From Flaviramulus_B aquimarinus (GTDB lineage Bacteria > Bacteroidota > Bacteroidia > Flavobacteriales > Flavobacteriaceae): a DNA stretch of 64,000 bases. Positions 45,014 to 53,442 of this stretch are shown here, one piece after another; within the stretch, counting starts at the first letter, position 1, and each line of letters opens with the position of its first letter. Both the position numbers and the translations under genes were made by a program. The notes under the pieces were generated by a model that made no database searches, was not told the DNA's origin, and saw nothing but the letters and a program-made list of their open reading frames with translations. Location: NCBI RefSeq assembly GCF_039543205.1, contig NZ_BAABJH010000001.1, forward strand, positions 1,054,001-1,118,000. Reading direction: 5' to 3'.

Positions 45014-46156
45014 ATGAATTTCAGCCTTTCAGAAGAACATATTATGATACGAGATGCAGCTCGTGATTTTGCTCAAACCGAATTACTTCCGGGTGTTATT
45101 GAACGTGATAACAAACAGGAATTTCCCCAAGAACTTGTAAAAAAAATGGGGGATTTAGGTTTTTTAGGTATTATGGTAGACCCCAAATACGGCGGAAGTG
45201 GCATGGATGCAGTTTCTTATGTTCTTATCATGGAAGAGTTATCAAAAATTGATGCTTCGGCATCTGTAATTGTTTCTGTAAACAATTCTCTGGTTTGCTA
45301 TGGACTAGAAGCTTATGGAAATGAAGACCAAAAACAAAAGTATTTAACCAAATTGGCTACTGGCGAATTTATTGGTGCCTTTTGCCTAAGTGAACCTGAG
45401 GCTGGCAGTGATGCAACATCGCAAAGAACAACCGCTATTGATAAAGGTGATCATTATATTATTAACGGTACAAAAAACTGGATTACTAGCGGTGGACGTG
45501 CCGATGTCTATATTGTTATTGCACAAACAGACAGAGATAAAGGTTCGCATGGCATCAACGCTTTTATTGTCGAAAAAGGCACAAAAGGGTTTGATATTGG
45601 ACCTAAAGAAGACAAGCTCGGAATTCGTGGAAGCGATACGCATACCCTTCAATTCAATGATGTAAAAGTTCCTAAAGAAAATAGAATTGGCGTTAACGGT
45701 TCTGGATTTAGATTTGCCATGAAAACACTATCGGGTGGTCGTATTGGCATTGCATCACAAGCTTTGGGCATAGCTTCTGGAGCTTATGAGTTGGCTTTAA
45801 AATATTCTAAAGAACGTAAAGCTTTCGGCACCGAAATTTGCAACCATCAAGCTATTGCTTTTAAATTAGCAGATATGTACACAGACATTGAAGCTGCCAG
45901 AATGCTGGTTATGAAAGCTGCTTGGGATAAAGATCAAGGCAATAACTACGACAAATCCAGTGCCATGGCAAAATTATACGCCAGTAAGGTAGCCATGGAA
46001 CATACTGTTGAAGCCGTTCAAATACATGGTGGTAATGGTTTTGTTAAAGAATATCATGTGGAACGCCTTATGCGTGATGCTAAAATCACACAGATATACG
46101 AAGGCACTTCAGAAATACAAAAAATAGTGATTTCTAGAAGTTTGATTAAGGAATAA
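45014..46156 (+). CDS. acyl-CoA dehydrogenase
   Basis: 380 residues, standard length. It performs FAD-dependent alpha,beta-dehydrogenation of acyl-CoA. Signatures: CLSEPEAGSDATSQRT, NGTKNWITSGG, KLGIRGSDTHTL, the ALGIASGAYELALKY region, and the C-terminal IHGGNGFVKEYHVERLMRDA followed by QIYEGTSEIQ with the catalytic base at about Glu363. The chain-length class (short- or branched-chain) is likely from this Glu position but not proven. A strong terminator follows 35 bp after the stop. Confidence 0.95.
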   Translation: MNFSLSEEHIMIRDAARDFAQTELLPGVIERDNKQEFPQELVKKMGDLGFLGIMVDPKYGGSGMDAVSYVLIMEELSKIDASASVIVSVNNSLVCYGLEAYGNEDQKQKYLTKLATGEFIGAFCLSEPEAGSDATSQRTTAIDKGDHYIINGTKNWITSGGRADVYIVIAQTDRDKGSHGINAFIVEKGTKGFDIGPKEDKLGIRGSDTHTLQFNDVKVPKENRIGVNGSGFRFAMKTLSGGRIGIASQALGIASGAYELALKYSKERKAFGTEICNHQAIAFKLADMYTDIEAARMLVMKAAWDKDQGNNYDKSSAMAKLYASKVAMEHTVEAVQIHGGNGFVKEYHVERLMRDAKITQIYEGTSEIQKIVISRSLIKE

Positions 46157-46191
46157 TATAATTTTTACTATAAAGGATTATTATATTTTTA

Positions 46192-46235
46192 AAAAATCGC
46201 CAAATAATATTTTAAAATATTATTTGGCGATTTTT
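46192..46235. terminator. 44-bp perfect-palindrome terminator
   Basis: Twenty-two bases on each side of 46213/46214 pair without mismatch (core AATCGCCAAATAATATT). It is flanked by A- and T-runs. It closes the acyl-CoA dehydrogenase unit and isolates the arsenosugar cluster from upstream transcription. Confidence 0.9.
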
Positions 46236-46300
46236 GTTAAGTTATCTTAAATCTATCGACTTAACAAATTAGATTTCTATCTTTAGAAAAAAATAATTTT

Positions 46301-46636
46301 ATGCAAAAAACATATTATGATCCAGCTGATTTAAGAAAGTTTGGAAAAATAAGTGAATGGAACCAAGAATTAGGCGATAAATTTTTCGAGTACTACGGAA
46401 AAGTTTTTGAAGAAGGCGCCCTTACCGCAAGAGAAAAATCTTTAATTGCTTTAGCTGTCGCGCATACAGAACAATGCCCTTATTGTATTGATGCTTACAC
46501 TAAAGATGGTTTGCAACGAGGTGTTACTAAAGAAGAGATGATGGAAGCCATACATGTTGGAGCAGCTATAAAAAGTGGTGCAACTTTGGTACATGGTGTA
46601 CAAATGATGAATAAAGTAAATAAATTAGAGATGTAA
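46301..46636 (+). CDS. AhpD-like carboxymuconolactone-decarboxylase family protein (arsenosugar-associated)
   Basis: 111 residues with the AhpD-type redox motif CPYC (Cys59, Cys62) in AHTEQCPYCIDAYTKDG, near LTAREKSLIALAVAH. Such small peroxidase-like proteins are recurrently encoded beside arsS, and NCBI names them arsenosugar biosynthesis-associated peroxidase-like. It might reduce an arsenic intermediate or detoxify peroxide; the activity is not known to me. First gene of the ten-gene cluster, 67 bp before arsS. The motif uses Cys, not selenocysteine. Confidence 0.88.
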   Translation: MQKTYYDPADLRKFGKISEWNQELGDKFFEYYGKVFEEGALTAREKSLIALAVAHTEQCPYCIDAYTKDGLQRGVTKEEMMEAIHVGAAIKSGATLVHGVQMMNKVNKLEM

Positions 46637-46703
46637 AACGTTTTACGAATTTAGATTTTAGAGCTATTCGTAAATCGAAAATTTGTATTTCTTAAATAAA
46701 TTT

Positions 46704-47759
46704 ATGGCCACAAAGTCCCTACATAAACGCGAAAGCGATTTAGCAAATAGCAACAGACAATTAGAAATTTTATCGAACGGTATTTTTCAAAATGGAGAAT
46801 TGCCAACCTTTAAAAATAAAATCTCCGAAACCAATCAATTTCCACTTAAAGCAAAAAAACTTGAAATCTTACAAATTAATGTGGGCTATATGTGTAATCA
46901 AGTTTGTGAACATTGCCATGTAGATGCCGGTCCTGACCGAAAGGAAATCATGACGAGAGATACCATGCAACAATGTTTAGAAGTCATTAAAAACTCAGGT
47001 GCCCACACATTAGACTTAACAGGCGGCGCTCCGGAAATGAACCCTGACTTTAGATGGTTTGTAGAAGAAGCTGCTAAAGTAGGTATCAAAGATTTTATAG
47101 TGCGCTCAAACTTAACCATCATTAGAGCCAATAAAAAATATTACGACTTACCAGAATTTTTTAAAAAGCATAATGTGCATGTGGTGAGCTCTATGCCACA
47201 TTGGACCCGTGGAAAAACAGATAAACAACGTGGTGATGGTGTTTTTGATAAATCGATAAAAGCCTTACAAGAATTAAATGCTGTGGGTTACGGTATGCCC
47301 GATAGCAGTTTACGTTTAGATTTAGTTTATAATCCATCGGGAGCCTTTTTGCCTGGCGACCAAGCGTCCATGGAAAAAGATTTCAAAAAAGCTTTAAAAG
47401 AAGATTTTGATATTCAGTTTCATAACCTATTTGCCATTACAAATTTACCTATTTCAAGATTCTTAGATTATTTAATTGCTTCAGAAAATTACGAAGATTA
47501 TATGTATGCGCTTGTTGAAGCTTATAACCCTGCTGCTGTAAAAAATGTAATGTGTACCAATACCTTATCCATAAGCTGGGATGGTTATTTATTTGACTGC
47601 GATTTTAATCAAATGCTAGAATTACCTGTAAATAGTAAAGTCAAGCATATTTCAGAATACAACGAAGCATTATTAGAAGGACGAAACATTGTCATTTCAC
47701 AGCATTGTTATGGTTGTACTGCTGGCGCAGGAAGTAGCTGCCAAGGTGTTGTTGCATAA
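46704..47759 (+). CDS. arsS: arsenosugar biosynthesis radical SAM protein ArsS
   Basis: 351 residues from ATG at 46704; the frame extends to a TTG at 46683 without support. Radical SAM motif CNQVCEHC (Cys64, Cys68, Cys71) sits in INVGYMCNQVCEHCHVDAGP; LDLTGGAPEMNPDF is the SAM-binding GGE-like motif. A C-terminal Cys-rich tail (QHCYGCTAGAGSSCQG) probably binds an extra cluster. ArsS is known to attach an adenosyl-derived group to methylated arsenic, the committed step of arsenosugar formation. Homologues can carry selenocysteine; here all positions are Cys. Second gene of the cluster. Confidence 0.93.
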   Translation: MATKSLHKRESDLANSNRQLEILSNGIFQNGELPTFKNKISETNQFPLKAKKLEILQINVGYMCNQVCEHCHVDAGPDRKEIMTRDTMQQCLEVIKNSGAHTLDLTGGAPEMNPDFRWFVEEAAKVGIKDFIVRSNLTIIRANKKYYDLPEFFKKHNVHVVSSMPHWTRGKTDKQRGDGVFDKSIKALQELNAVGYGMPDSSLRLDLVYNPSGAFLPGDQASMEKDFKKALKEDFDIQFHNLFAITNLPISRFLDYLIASENYEDYMYALVEAYNPAAVKNVMCTNTLSISWDGYLFDCDFNQMLELPVNSKVKHISEYNEALLEGRNIVISQHCYGCTAGAGSSCQGVVA

Positions 47760-47827
47760 TTCCTTTGTAAACAGGGATTTTTGAGTAAAAAGAAAGAATG
47801 AAATTTTCATTTTCGTGGAATGTTTAT

Positions 47828-48505
47828 ATGAATAACGAAACTGCCATATTAATATTTGCCAATTCAGCAGAATTTGATGCTGTTCAAAAACCGTTTCAAT
47901 CTTCTGAGTTATTGTTTGAGGCGCTTAACACTAAAACCTTAAAAATTGTAGAGCAAACAGGCCTACCCTACTTTTTATCTTCGGAAAAAAACCAAATAGG
48001 TGCAACATTTGGCGAACGATTTACCAATGCCATACAATGGGTTTACAATAAAGGGTTTAAAAATGTGATCACTATTGGAAATGACACTCCACATTTACAA
48101 AGCAAACATATTTTAAAAGCCGTTTACCAATTACAGCAAAATGATATTGTTTTAGGGCCATCAAAGGATGGTGGATTTTATTTAATGGGATTAAAGCAAT
48201 CCTACTTCAATATTGAAACTTTTCTAAAATTCCCTTGGCAAACATCCAGATTATATCGGAGTATTTCAAGATTAGTGATATCACAAGATATTAATTTATC
48301 GTACTTAGAATTACTTTCAGATATTGATCAGCTTTCAGATATTAATATCGTTATTGATAGTTTCCGAAATATTTCAAATCATATAAAGCAAGTTCTACAT
48401 CGTTTTATTTCAGTAGAAAAAAATGTTATTTGCACTTCACCGTCTCTTATTACTATTTCAATTCAAGATTCGCATTTCAACAAAGGGTCACCTGTCACTT
48501 TTTAA
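47828..48505 (+). CDS. DUF2064 / TIGR04282-type glycosyltransferase-like protein, first copy
   Basis: About 225 residues from MNNETAILIFANS (47828); an ATG at 47798 adds ten residues. It has the nucleotide-sugar-transferase-like fold of DUF2064: NQIGATFGERFTNA, VITIGNDTPHLQSKHI (with the Asp of NDTP) and IVLGPSKDGGFYLMGL. The C-terminal 60 residues are unusual and Ser/Ile-rich. It probably works with the second DUF2064 copy at 50107 in transferring a sugar-nucleotide group; which copy is active on which substrate is unknown. Confidence 0.82.
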   Translation: MNNETAILIFANSAEFDAVQKPFQSSELLFEALNTKTLKIVEQTGLPYFLSSEKNQIGATFGERFTNAIQWVYNKGFKNVITIGNDTPHLQSKHILKAVYQLQQNDIVLGPSKDGGFYLMGLKQSYFNIETFLKFPWQTSRLYRSISRLVISQDINLSYLELLSDIDQLSDINIVIDSFRNISNHIKQVLHRFISVEKNVICTSPSLITISIQDSHFNKGSPVTF

Positions 48506-48533
48506 AATTTCAAACACTTACGCTTTAAAATAG

Positions 48534-48559
48534 CATTTCTTTAATCAAATAAAGAAATG
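48534..48559 (+). promoter_or_regulatory. 10-bp-stem hairpin upstream of arsM
   Basis: CATTTCTTTA (48534-48543) pairs perfectly with TAAAGAAATG (48550-48559) around a 6-nt loop, in the 114-bp gap before arsM, the widest gap in this cluster. It is followed by AAAACC rather than a T-run, so it is not a clear terminator. It might mark an internal promoter or attenuator. Confidence 0.45.
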
Positions 48560-48619
48560 AAAACCATTATTAATAAAGATTTTCGGGTTTTTGTACCCAA
48601 TATAAAACACAAGTAAACT

Positions 48620-49588
48620 ATGAGTTATTTAGAAACAACACACGATGTATATAAAGAAGCGGCCTTAACACCAGATGTAGGTCTATGCTGTACAACAAAT
48701 CCGATTTGGGAATTACCAGGGTTAAAAATTCCTAAAATAATGCAAGAAATGAATTATGGCTGTGGAAGCACCGTACATGCAAGAGATTTATCCAATAACC
48801 CAAAAATGCTATATGTTGGTGTTGGAGGCGGTATGGAACTATTGCAATTTTCTTATTTCAATCGTCAAAAAGGCGGTGTTATTGGTGTGGATGTTGTTGA
48901 TGAAATGCTTGAAGCTTCTAGACAAAACTTTAAAATTGCTGAAGAACAAAACAGTTGGTTTAAAAGTGAATTTGTAGATCTTAAAAAAGGTGATGCTATG
49001 CATCTTCCTGTTGAAGATAACAGTATAGATGTAGCAGCACAAAATTGTTTGTTTAATATTTTTAAGGCTGACGATTTAAAGAAAGCCATTAAAGAAATGT
49101 ATCGTGTTTTAAAACCACATGGCCGCTTGGTTATGAGCGACCCAACTTGCGAACAGCCCATGAATAATGAATTGCGAAACGATGAGCGTTTAAGAGCATT
49201 ATGTTTGAGCGGTAGCCTTCCTATAGCTGAGTACATAAAAGCCTTAACCGATGCTGGTTTTGGTACTATTGAAATTAGGGCGCGTAAACCTTACCGAGTT
49301 TTGGACCCTAAAAATTATCCAACGGATGAATTAATCTATATAGAGTCTATTGAAGTTGCTGCCATTAAAGACCCAATGCCTGATGACGGCCCTTGTATTT
49401 TTACCGGAAAAGCGGCCATTTATTATGGAGACGCCGATTATTTTGATGATAAAGCAGGTCATGTTTTATTAAAAAATCAGCCGTTAGCCATCTGTGATAA
49501 GACTGCAGCAGCACTTCAAAGTTTAGGCAGAGATGACATCTATTTTAGTGAATCTACGTTTCATTATGATGGTGGCGGTTGCTGTTAG
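48620..49588 (+). CDS. arsM: arsenite S-adenosylmethionine methyltransferase (arsenosugar type)
   Basis: 322 residues. The class I methyltransferase core has YVGVGGGMELLQF (SAM motif I), GVDVVDEMLEASRQNF and NCLFNIFKADDLKKAIKEMY. Cysteines for arsenic binding are in VGLCCTTNP (23, 24), near residue 48, in SDPTCEQP, and in the C-terminal GGGCC. It methylates As(III), supplying ArsS. The VGVGGG form of the SAM loop and the GGGCC tail are typical of the arsenosugar-associated branch, as I recall it. No arsenic repressor gene is in the window. Confidence 0.93.
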   Translation: MSYLETTHDVYKEAALTPDVGLCCTTNPIWELPGLKIPKIMQEMNYGCGSTVHARDLSNNPKMLYVGVGGGMELLQFSYFNRQKGGVIGVDVVDEMLEASRQNFKIAEEQNSWFKSEFVDLKKGDAMHLPVEDNSIDVAAQNCLFNIFKADDLKKAIKEMYRVLKPHGRLVMSDPTCEQPMNNELRNDERLRALCLSGSLPIAEYIKALTDAGFGTIEIRARKPYRVLDPKNYPTDELIYIESIEVAAIKDPMPDDGPCIFTGKAAIYYGDADYFDDKAGHVLLKNQPLAICDKTAAALQSLGRDDIYFSESTFHYDGGGCC

Positions 49589-49619
49589 GGGTCACGTTCA
49601 AGTTTTAATATGTCAAAAA

Positions 49620-50114
49620 ATGAAAAAACTATTAATTTTCACTTGTGCTTTTATTTCACTTTCAATTCAGGCACAAAAATCTATTGATAAGCTATTAAAA
49701 AAACACAATAACAATAATGTGCCTTATATAACAGTTCAAGAATTAGCAATACCCAAAAACGATGTGTTTATTTTAGATTCAAGAGAACTAAAAGAATACC
49801 AAACCAGCCACTTAAAAAATGCTATTCATGTGGGTTATGATTATTTTAAAATAGATAGTATTCAAAAAAAAATACCCAATAAAGGCTCAAAAATAGTAGT
49901 ATATTGCTCAGTAGGAATTCGTTCGGAAACGATTGCCAACAAGCTAAAAAAAGTAGGATACACGAATGTTGAAAATTTATTTGGTGGTATTTTTGAATGG
50001 AAAAACAACAATTTTTCCGTTTACAATTCCAAAGAAATAGAAACAGATAGTATTCATACGTTTTCTAAAGAATGGAGCAAATGGTTAAAAAAAGGTATAA
50101 AAGTATATGAATAA
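49620..50114 (+). CDS. secreted rhodanese-domain protein
   Basis: 164 residues from MKKLLIFTCAFISLSIQAQ, a clear signal peptide; the longer frame to 49533 overlaps arsM and is rejected. The rhodanese domain has FILDSRELKEYQTSHLKNAI and the active-site loop VVYCSVGIRSE with catalytic Cys. Likely periplasmic, handling sulfur transfer or acting on an arsenic/sulfur species. It overlaps the next gene by 8 bp (ATGAATAA), so translation is coupled. Confidence 0.9.
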   Translation: MKKLLIFTCAFISLSIQAQKSIDKLLKKHNNNNVPYITVQELAIPKNDVFILDSRELKEYQTSHLKNAIHVGYDYFKIDSIQKKIPNKGSKIVVYCSVGIRSETIANKLKKVGYTNVENLFGGIFEWKNNNFSVYNSKEIETDSIHTFSKEWSKWLKKGIKVYE

Positions 50115-50736
50115 AGAACTTGTTATTGTTTTTGTAAAAAACATAAAGCTAGGAAAAGTAAAAACTCGGCTTGCAAAAACCATAGGAAACCAAGGCGCAT
50201 TTGATGTTTATAGTGAATTGGTCCAGGTTACTGAAAAAGCTACAAGTAATCTAACTGCAAATAAACGTATTTACTTTTCTGATGCCATAGTTAATACAAA
50301 ATGGCAAAACGACTATAAAACAGTACAAAAAGGCATAGACTTAGGTGAGCGTATGAAAAACGCTTTCAAAAAAGGGTTTGAAGATGGCTATGAACGTATT
50401 GTTTTAATTGGTTCAGATTTACCGGACATAACTGCAGACCATATTGACTTAGGCTTAAAAAAACTAAAAAAGAATGAAGCCGTTTTTGGCCCTGCTGAAG
50501 ATGGTGGTTATTATTTAATTGGTCTTTCAAAAATGCATGAGTTCATTTTTAATAACAAGCCTTGGAGTGAAACGAGTTTGTTAGAAAAAACCATAAATGA
50601 GTTACAGGAAAACAAAATAACATTTACTACCTTAAAAACTTTAAACGACATAGACACTTTTGAAGATTTAGTAACTTCAGAATTTTATAAATCTAATATA
50701 AAACTGCAAGAAAAAATCAAACAATTACATGATTAA
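50107..50736 (+). CDS. DUF2064 / TIGR04282 arsenosugar biosynthesis glycosyltransferase, second copy
   Basis: 209 residues with the full motif set: FVKNIKLGKVKTRLAKTIG near the N-terminus, VLIGSDLPDITADHI, AVFGPAEDGGYYLIGLSK and KPWSETSLLEKT. This is the standard member of the family as found in arsenosugar clusters. The first copy (47.8 kb) lacks the KxGxVKTRLA N-terminal motif, so this one is the better candidate for an active transferase. Overlaps by 8 bp with both the previous and next gene. Confidence 0.9.
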   Translation: MNKELVIVFVKNIKLGKVKTRLAKTIGNQGAFDVYSELVQVTEKATSNLTANKRIYFSDAIVNTKWQNDYKTVQKGIDLGERMKNAFKKGFEDGYERIVLIGSDLPDITADHIDLGLKKLKKNEAVFGPAEDGGYYLIGLSKMHEFIFNNKPWSETSLLEKTINELQENKITFTTLKTLNDIDTFEDLVTSEFYKSNIKLQEKIKQLHD

Positions 50737-51541
50737 ACATATAGAAGAAACTGTTTCCTATTTACAAAATAAAGGTTTTGAAACTCCTGAAATAGGAATT
50801 ATACTTGGTACAGGATTAGGGCAACTTATCAATGAAATTGATGTCATAAAAGAAGTTAGTTACAACCACATTCCCAATTTCCCAACGGCAACTGTTGAAT
50901 TTCACAAAGGCAAACTCATTTATGGTTTACTGGCTGGGAAAAAAGTAGTGGTTATGCAAGGTCGATTCCATTTATATGAAGGTTACACGCTCCAAGATGT
51001 AACTTACCCTGTACGCATTATGGAAAAGTTAGGAATTAAAACCTTACTCGTTTCCAATGCAGCTGGTGCTATAAATTTAAACTTCAAAAAAGGCGAGCTT
51101 ATGCTCATTGATGACCATATAAATCTTCAAGGCAGTTCACCATTAGCTTTTAAAGGTGTAGAGCTTTTAGGAGAACGTTTTACAGATATGAGCGCTCCAT
51201 ATAATTCTGAAATAAATTCAACATTCAAAAAAATCGCAAAGGCAAACAATATCATATTGCATGAAGGTGTTTATGCTAGTGTTGTTGGGCCGCAATTAGA
51301 AACTCGAGCCGAATACCGTATGCTCAAAACAATAGGCGCAGATGCCGTTGGTATGAGTACCGTACCGGAAATTATTGTCGCAAATCATTTAAGTTTAAAA
51401 GTAGCTGCAATATCTGTTTTAACTGATGAATGCGACCCTGACAACTTAAAACCAGTAGATATTGCAGATATTATAGCTAGTGCTGTAAAAGCAGAACCCG
51501 ATATGATTGTTTTATTTAAACAGTTAATTGCGAGCTTATAA
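50729..51541 (+). CDS. purine-nucleoside phosphorylase
   Basis: 270 residues, PNP/MTAP type. Motifs: IGIILGTGLGQL, the phosphate-site GRFHLYEGY, VSNAAGAIN, VYASVVGPQLETRAEYRML and GMSTVPEIIVA. It cleaves purine nucleosides to base plus ribose-1-phosphate. In this cluster the likely substrate is the arsenical adenosine made by ArsS, releasing adenine before glycosylation; general purine salvage is the alternative. Coupled to the preceding gene through an 8-bp overlap. Confidence 0.94.
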   Translation: MIKHIEETVSYLQNKGFETPEIGIILGTGLGQLINEIDVIKEVSYNHIPNFPTATVEFHKGKLIYGLLAGKKVVVMQGRFHLYEGYTLQDVTYPVRIMEKLGIKTLLVSNAAGAINLNFKKGELMLIDDHINLQGSSPLAFKGVELLGERFTDMSAPYNSEINSTFKKIAKANNIILHEGVYASVVGPQLETRAEYRMLKTIGADAVGMSTVPEIIVANHLSLKVAAISVLTDECDPDNLKPVDIADIIASAVKAEPDMIVLFKQLIASL

Positions 51542-51626
51542 GTTTTAGGATTTTCAGTATATTTTTACTGGTATAATGTATAACTTAAATAAAAGATAGT
51601 ACGACTATTGTAAACACAATTAAAAC

Positions 51627-52529
51627 TTGGAAAAATATTTAGAGATCATAAAAAACTCCTATTCTGGATATTGGAATTATCTTAAAAACGAGGTTCTTTT
51701 CCAAAACCATTGGGATAATTATTTTTATGGTTTAATTGTAATTTCCCTTGCTGTTTGGATACTTGAGGTCCTATTTCCGTGGCGAAAAAACCAATCCATT
51801 TTTAGAAAAGATTTTTGGCTGGATACGTTTTATATGTTCTTCAATTTCTTCTTGCTTAACCTTATTATTTTAATAGCGTTATCAAACACAGCAGCACAGT
51901 TTTTCAATGACATACTTGAATCCATTGGGCTGTCCTTAACTAGCTTTCAAATTTTTGATGTCGATGATTTACCAAAATGGCTTGGGCTGTTTGTATTTTT
52001 TATCGTTTCAGATTTTGTTCAATGGAACACCCATAGATTATTGCATCGCGTTCCTTTTCTTTGGAACTTCCACAAAGTACACCATTCTGTAAAAGAAATG
52101 GGGTTTGCAGCCCATTTGCGCTATCATTGGATGGAGCCTGTAATATACAAGTCATTACTATATATCCCAATAGCTATTATAGGAAATTACAATGCTAAAG
52201 ATGTAGCTATTGTTTATTTTTTCACCATTGCCATCGGTCATTTAAACCATGCCAATCTAGGTTGGGACTATGGCATTTTAAAATACATTTTTAATAATCC
52301 AAAGATGCATATTTGGCATCATGCCAAAGCATTACCAAGTCATGTAAGGTTTGGTGTTAATTATGGACTAACGTTAAGCTTTTGGGATTATATTTTTAAA
52401 ACAAATTATATCCCGCATAGTGGAAGAGATATTGAACTTGGCTTTACTGATGATGAATCTTTTCCTAAAGATTTTATAACCCAAGAACTGTATCCAACAT
52501 TTTCAAGAAAACGAAAATCTAGCAAATAG
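51627..52529 (+). CDS. fatty-acid hydroxylase / sterol-desaturase family membrane protein
   Basis: 300 residues, TTG start at 51627 (EKYLEIIKNSYS follows; the first ATG is far inside). Four or more membrane segments and the three His boxes for a di-iron centre: HRLLHRVPFLW then FHKVHHS, HLNHANLGWDYG, and HIWHHAK. Members hydroxylate or desaturate lipids or cleave ether bonds. Its place inside the arsenosugar cluster suggests modification of a lipid linked to the arsenical, but that is speculative. 85 bp after the phosphorylase gene. Confidence 0.88.
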   Translation: MEKYLEIIKNSYSGYWNYLKNEVLFQNHWDNYFYGLIVISLAVWILEVLFPWRKNQSIFRKDFWLDTFYMFFNFFLLNLIILIALSNTAAQFFNDILESIGLSLTSFQIFDVDDLPKWLGLFVFFIVSDFVQWNTHRLLHRVPFLWNFHKVHHSVKEMGFAAHLRYHWMEPVIYKSLLYIPIAIIGNYNAKDVAIVYFFTIAIGHLNHANLGWDYGILKYIFNNPKMHIWHHAKALPSHVRFGVNYGLTLSFWDYIFKTNYIPHSGRDIELGFTDDESFPKDFITQELYPTFSRKRKSSK

Positions 52530-52544
52530 AAATTTAAGCTATAA

Positions 52545-53411
52545 ATGAAACACCTACAATTACTTGTACTCCTTATTTTAACAGTATCTTGTTCTGGCAC
52601 TAAACATATTACCCAAACAGCTCCAAAAGAAACTTCTAAAGGTAAAACTAATGATTCTGTAATTATACAAACTAAAACGGTTAAGGATAATCCTGAAATT
52701 ATAACTGCAGAAAACAATAAGCCAGAAGTCCAAGTACCTTCTATTGCCTCTGAAACTGTAGAAACAGAAGCATTTAACCATATTTTATGGCATGAATTAC
52801 TTCAAAAACACGTATCAAATAAAGGCCATGTAAATTACAAAGCATTCAAAGCGAATAGGAACGACTTACAAAAATACATCTTATTGTTAAGCGAAAACTT
52901 ACCAAATAAAATCTGGTCAAAAGAAGACAAGCTAGCGTATTGGATAAATGCTTATAATGCTATGACCGTAGATTTAATCACACGCCATTACCCCATAAAA
53001 AGCATCAAGGATATTAAAAAACCTTGGGATCAACGCTTTTGGAAATTAGGTAACAAATGGTATAATTTAAATGAAATTGAACACGATATTTTACGACAAA
53101 TGGATGAACCTCGTATTCATTTCGCTATTGTTTGCGCCTCTTTTTCTTGTCCTAAACTGCAAAACGAAGCCTTTACAGCTTCAAATATCGAAACACAACT
53201 TACTCATGCCACTAAAGGTTTTTTAAGTGATTCTGAAAGAAACTCTATTTCTGAAAATAGTTTAGAATTGTCCAAAATATTTCAATGGTTTGCCAAAGAT
53301 TTTATACAAGAAGGCTCTTTAATCGACTTTTTAAATCAGTATTCAGATATAAAAATTTCAGATAGCGCAAAAAAGCGTTTCAGAGACTATAATTGGGATT
53401 TGAATGAGTAA
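52545..53411 (+). CDS. DUF547 lipoprotein, cluster copy
   Basis: 288 residues with a lipobox (LILTVSCSG), a Lys/Thr-rich linker of about 60 residues, then the DUF547 domain (about 95-285): KLAYWINAYNAMTVDLITRH, IKKPWDQRFWKL, LNEIEHDILR, RIHFAIVCASFSCPKL and FQWFAKDF. The Cys of ASFSCP, with nearby His, is typical of the family and hints at an enzyme. The function of DUF547 is unknown to me. A second DUF547 gene lies at 62.6 kb. Confidence 0.9.
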   Translation: MKHLQLLVLLILTVSCSGTKHITQTAPKETSKGKTNDSVIIQTKTVKDNPEIITAENNKPEVQVPSIASETVETEAFNHILWHELLQKHVSNKGHVNYKAFKANRNDLQKYILLLSENLPNKIWSKEDKLAYWINAYNAMTVDLITRHYPIKSIKDIKKPWDQRFWKLGNKWYNLNEIEHDILRQMDEPRIHFAIVCASFSCPKLQNEAFTASNIETQLTHATKGFLSDSERNSISENSLELSKIFQWFAKDFIQEGSLIDFLNQYSDIKISDSAKKRFRDYNWDLNE

Positions 53412-53442
53412 CACCATCAAATCTTTTAGGCCCCAATACATT

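Noticed and set aside
46704..47759. Possible selenocysteine in ArsS
   Set aside because: All catalytic and tail positions are Cys codons; no in-frame TGA is present.
53404..53442. Upstream ATG of the family 2 glycosyltransferase
   Set aside because: Not preferred because the GT-A core begins directly after the ATG at 53443; it remains possible because the 8-bp overlap would allow coupling.
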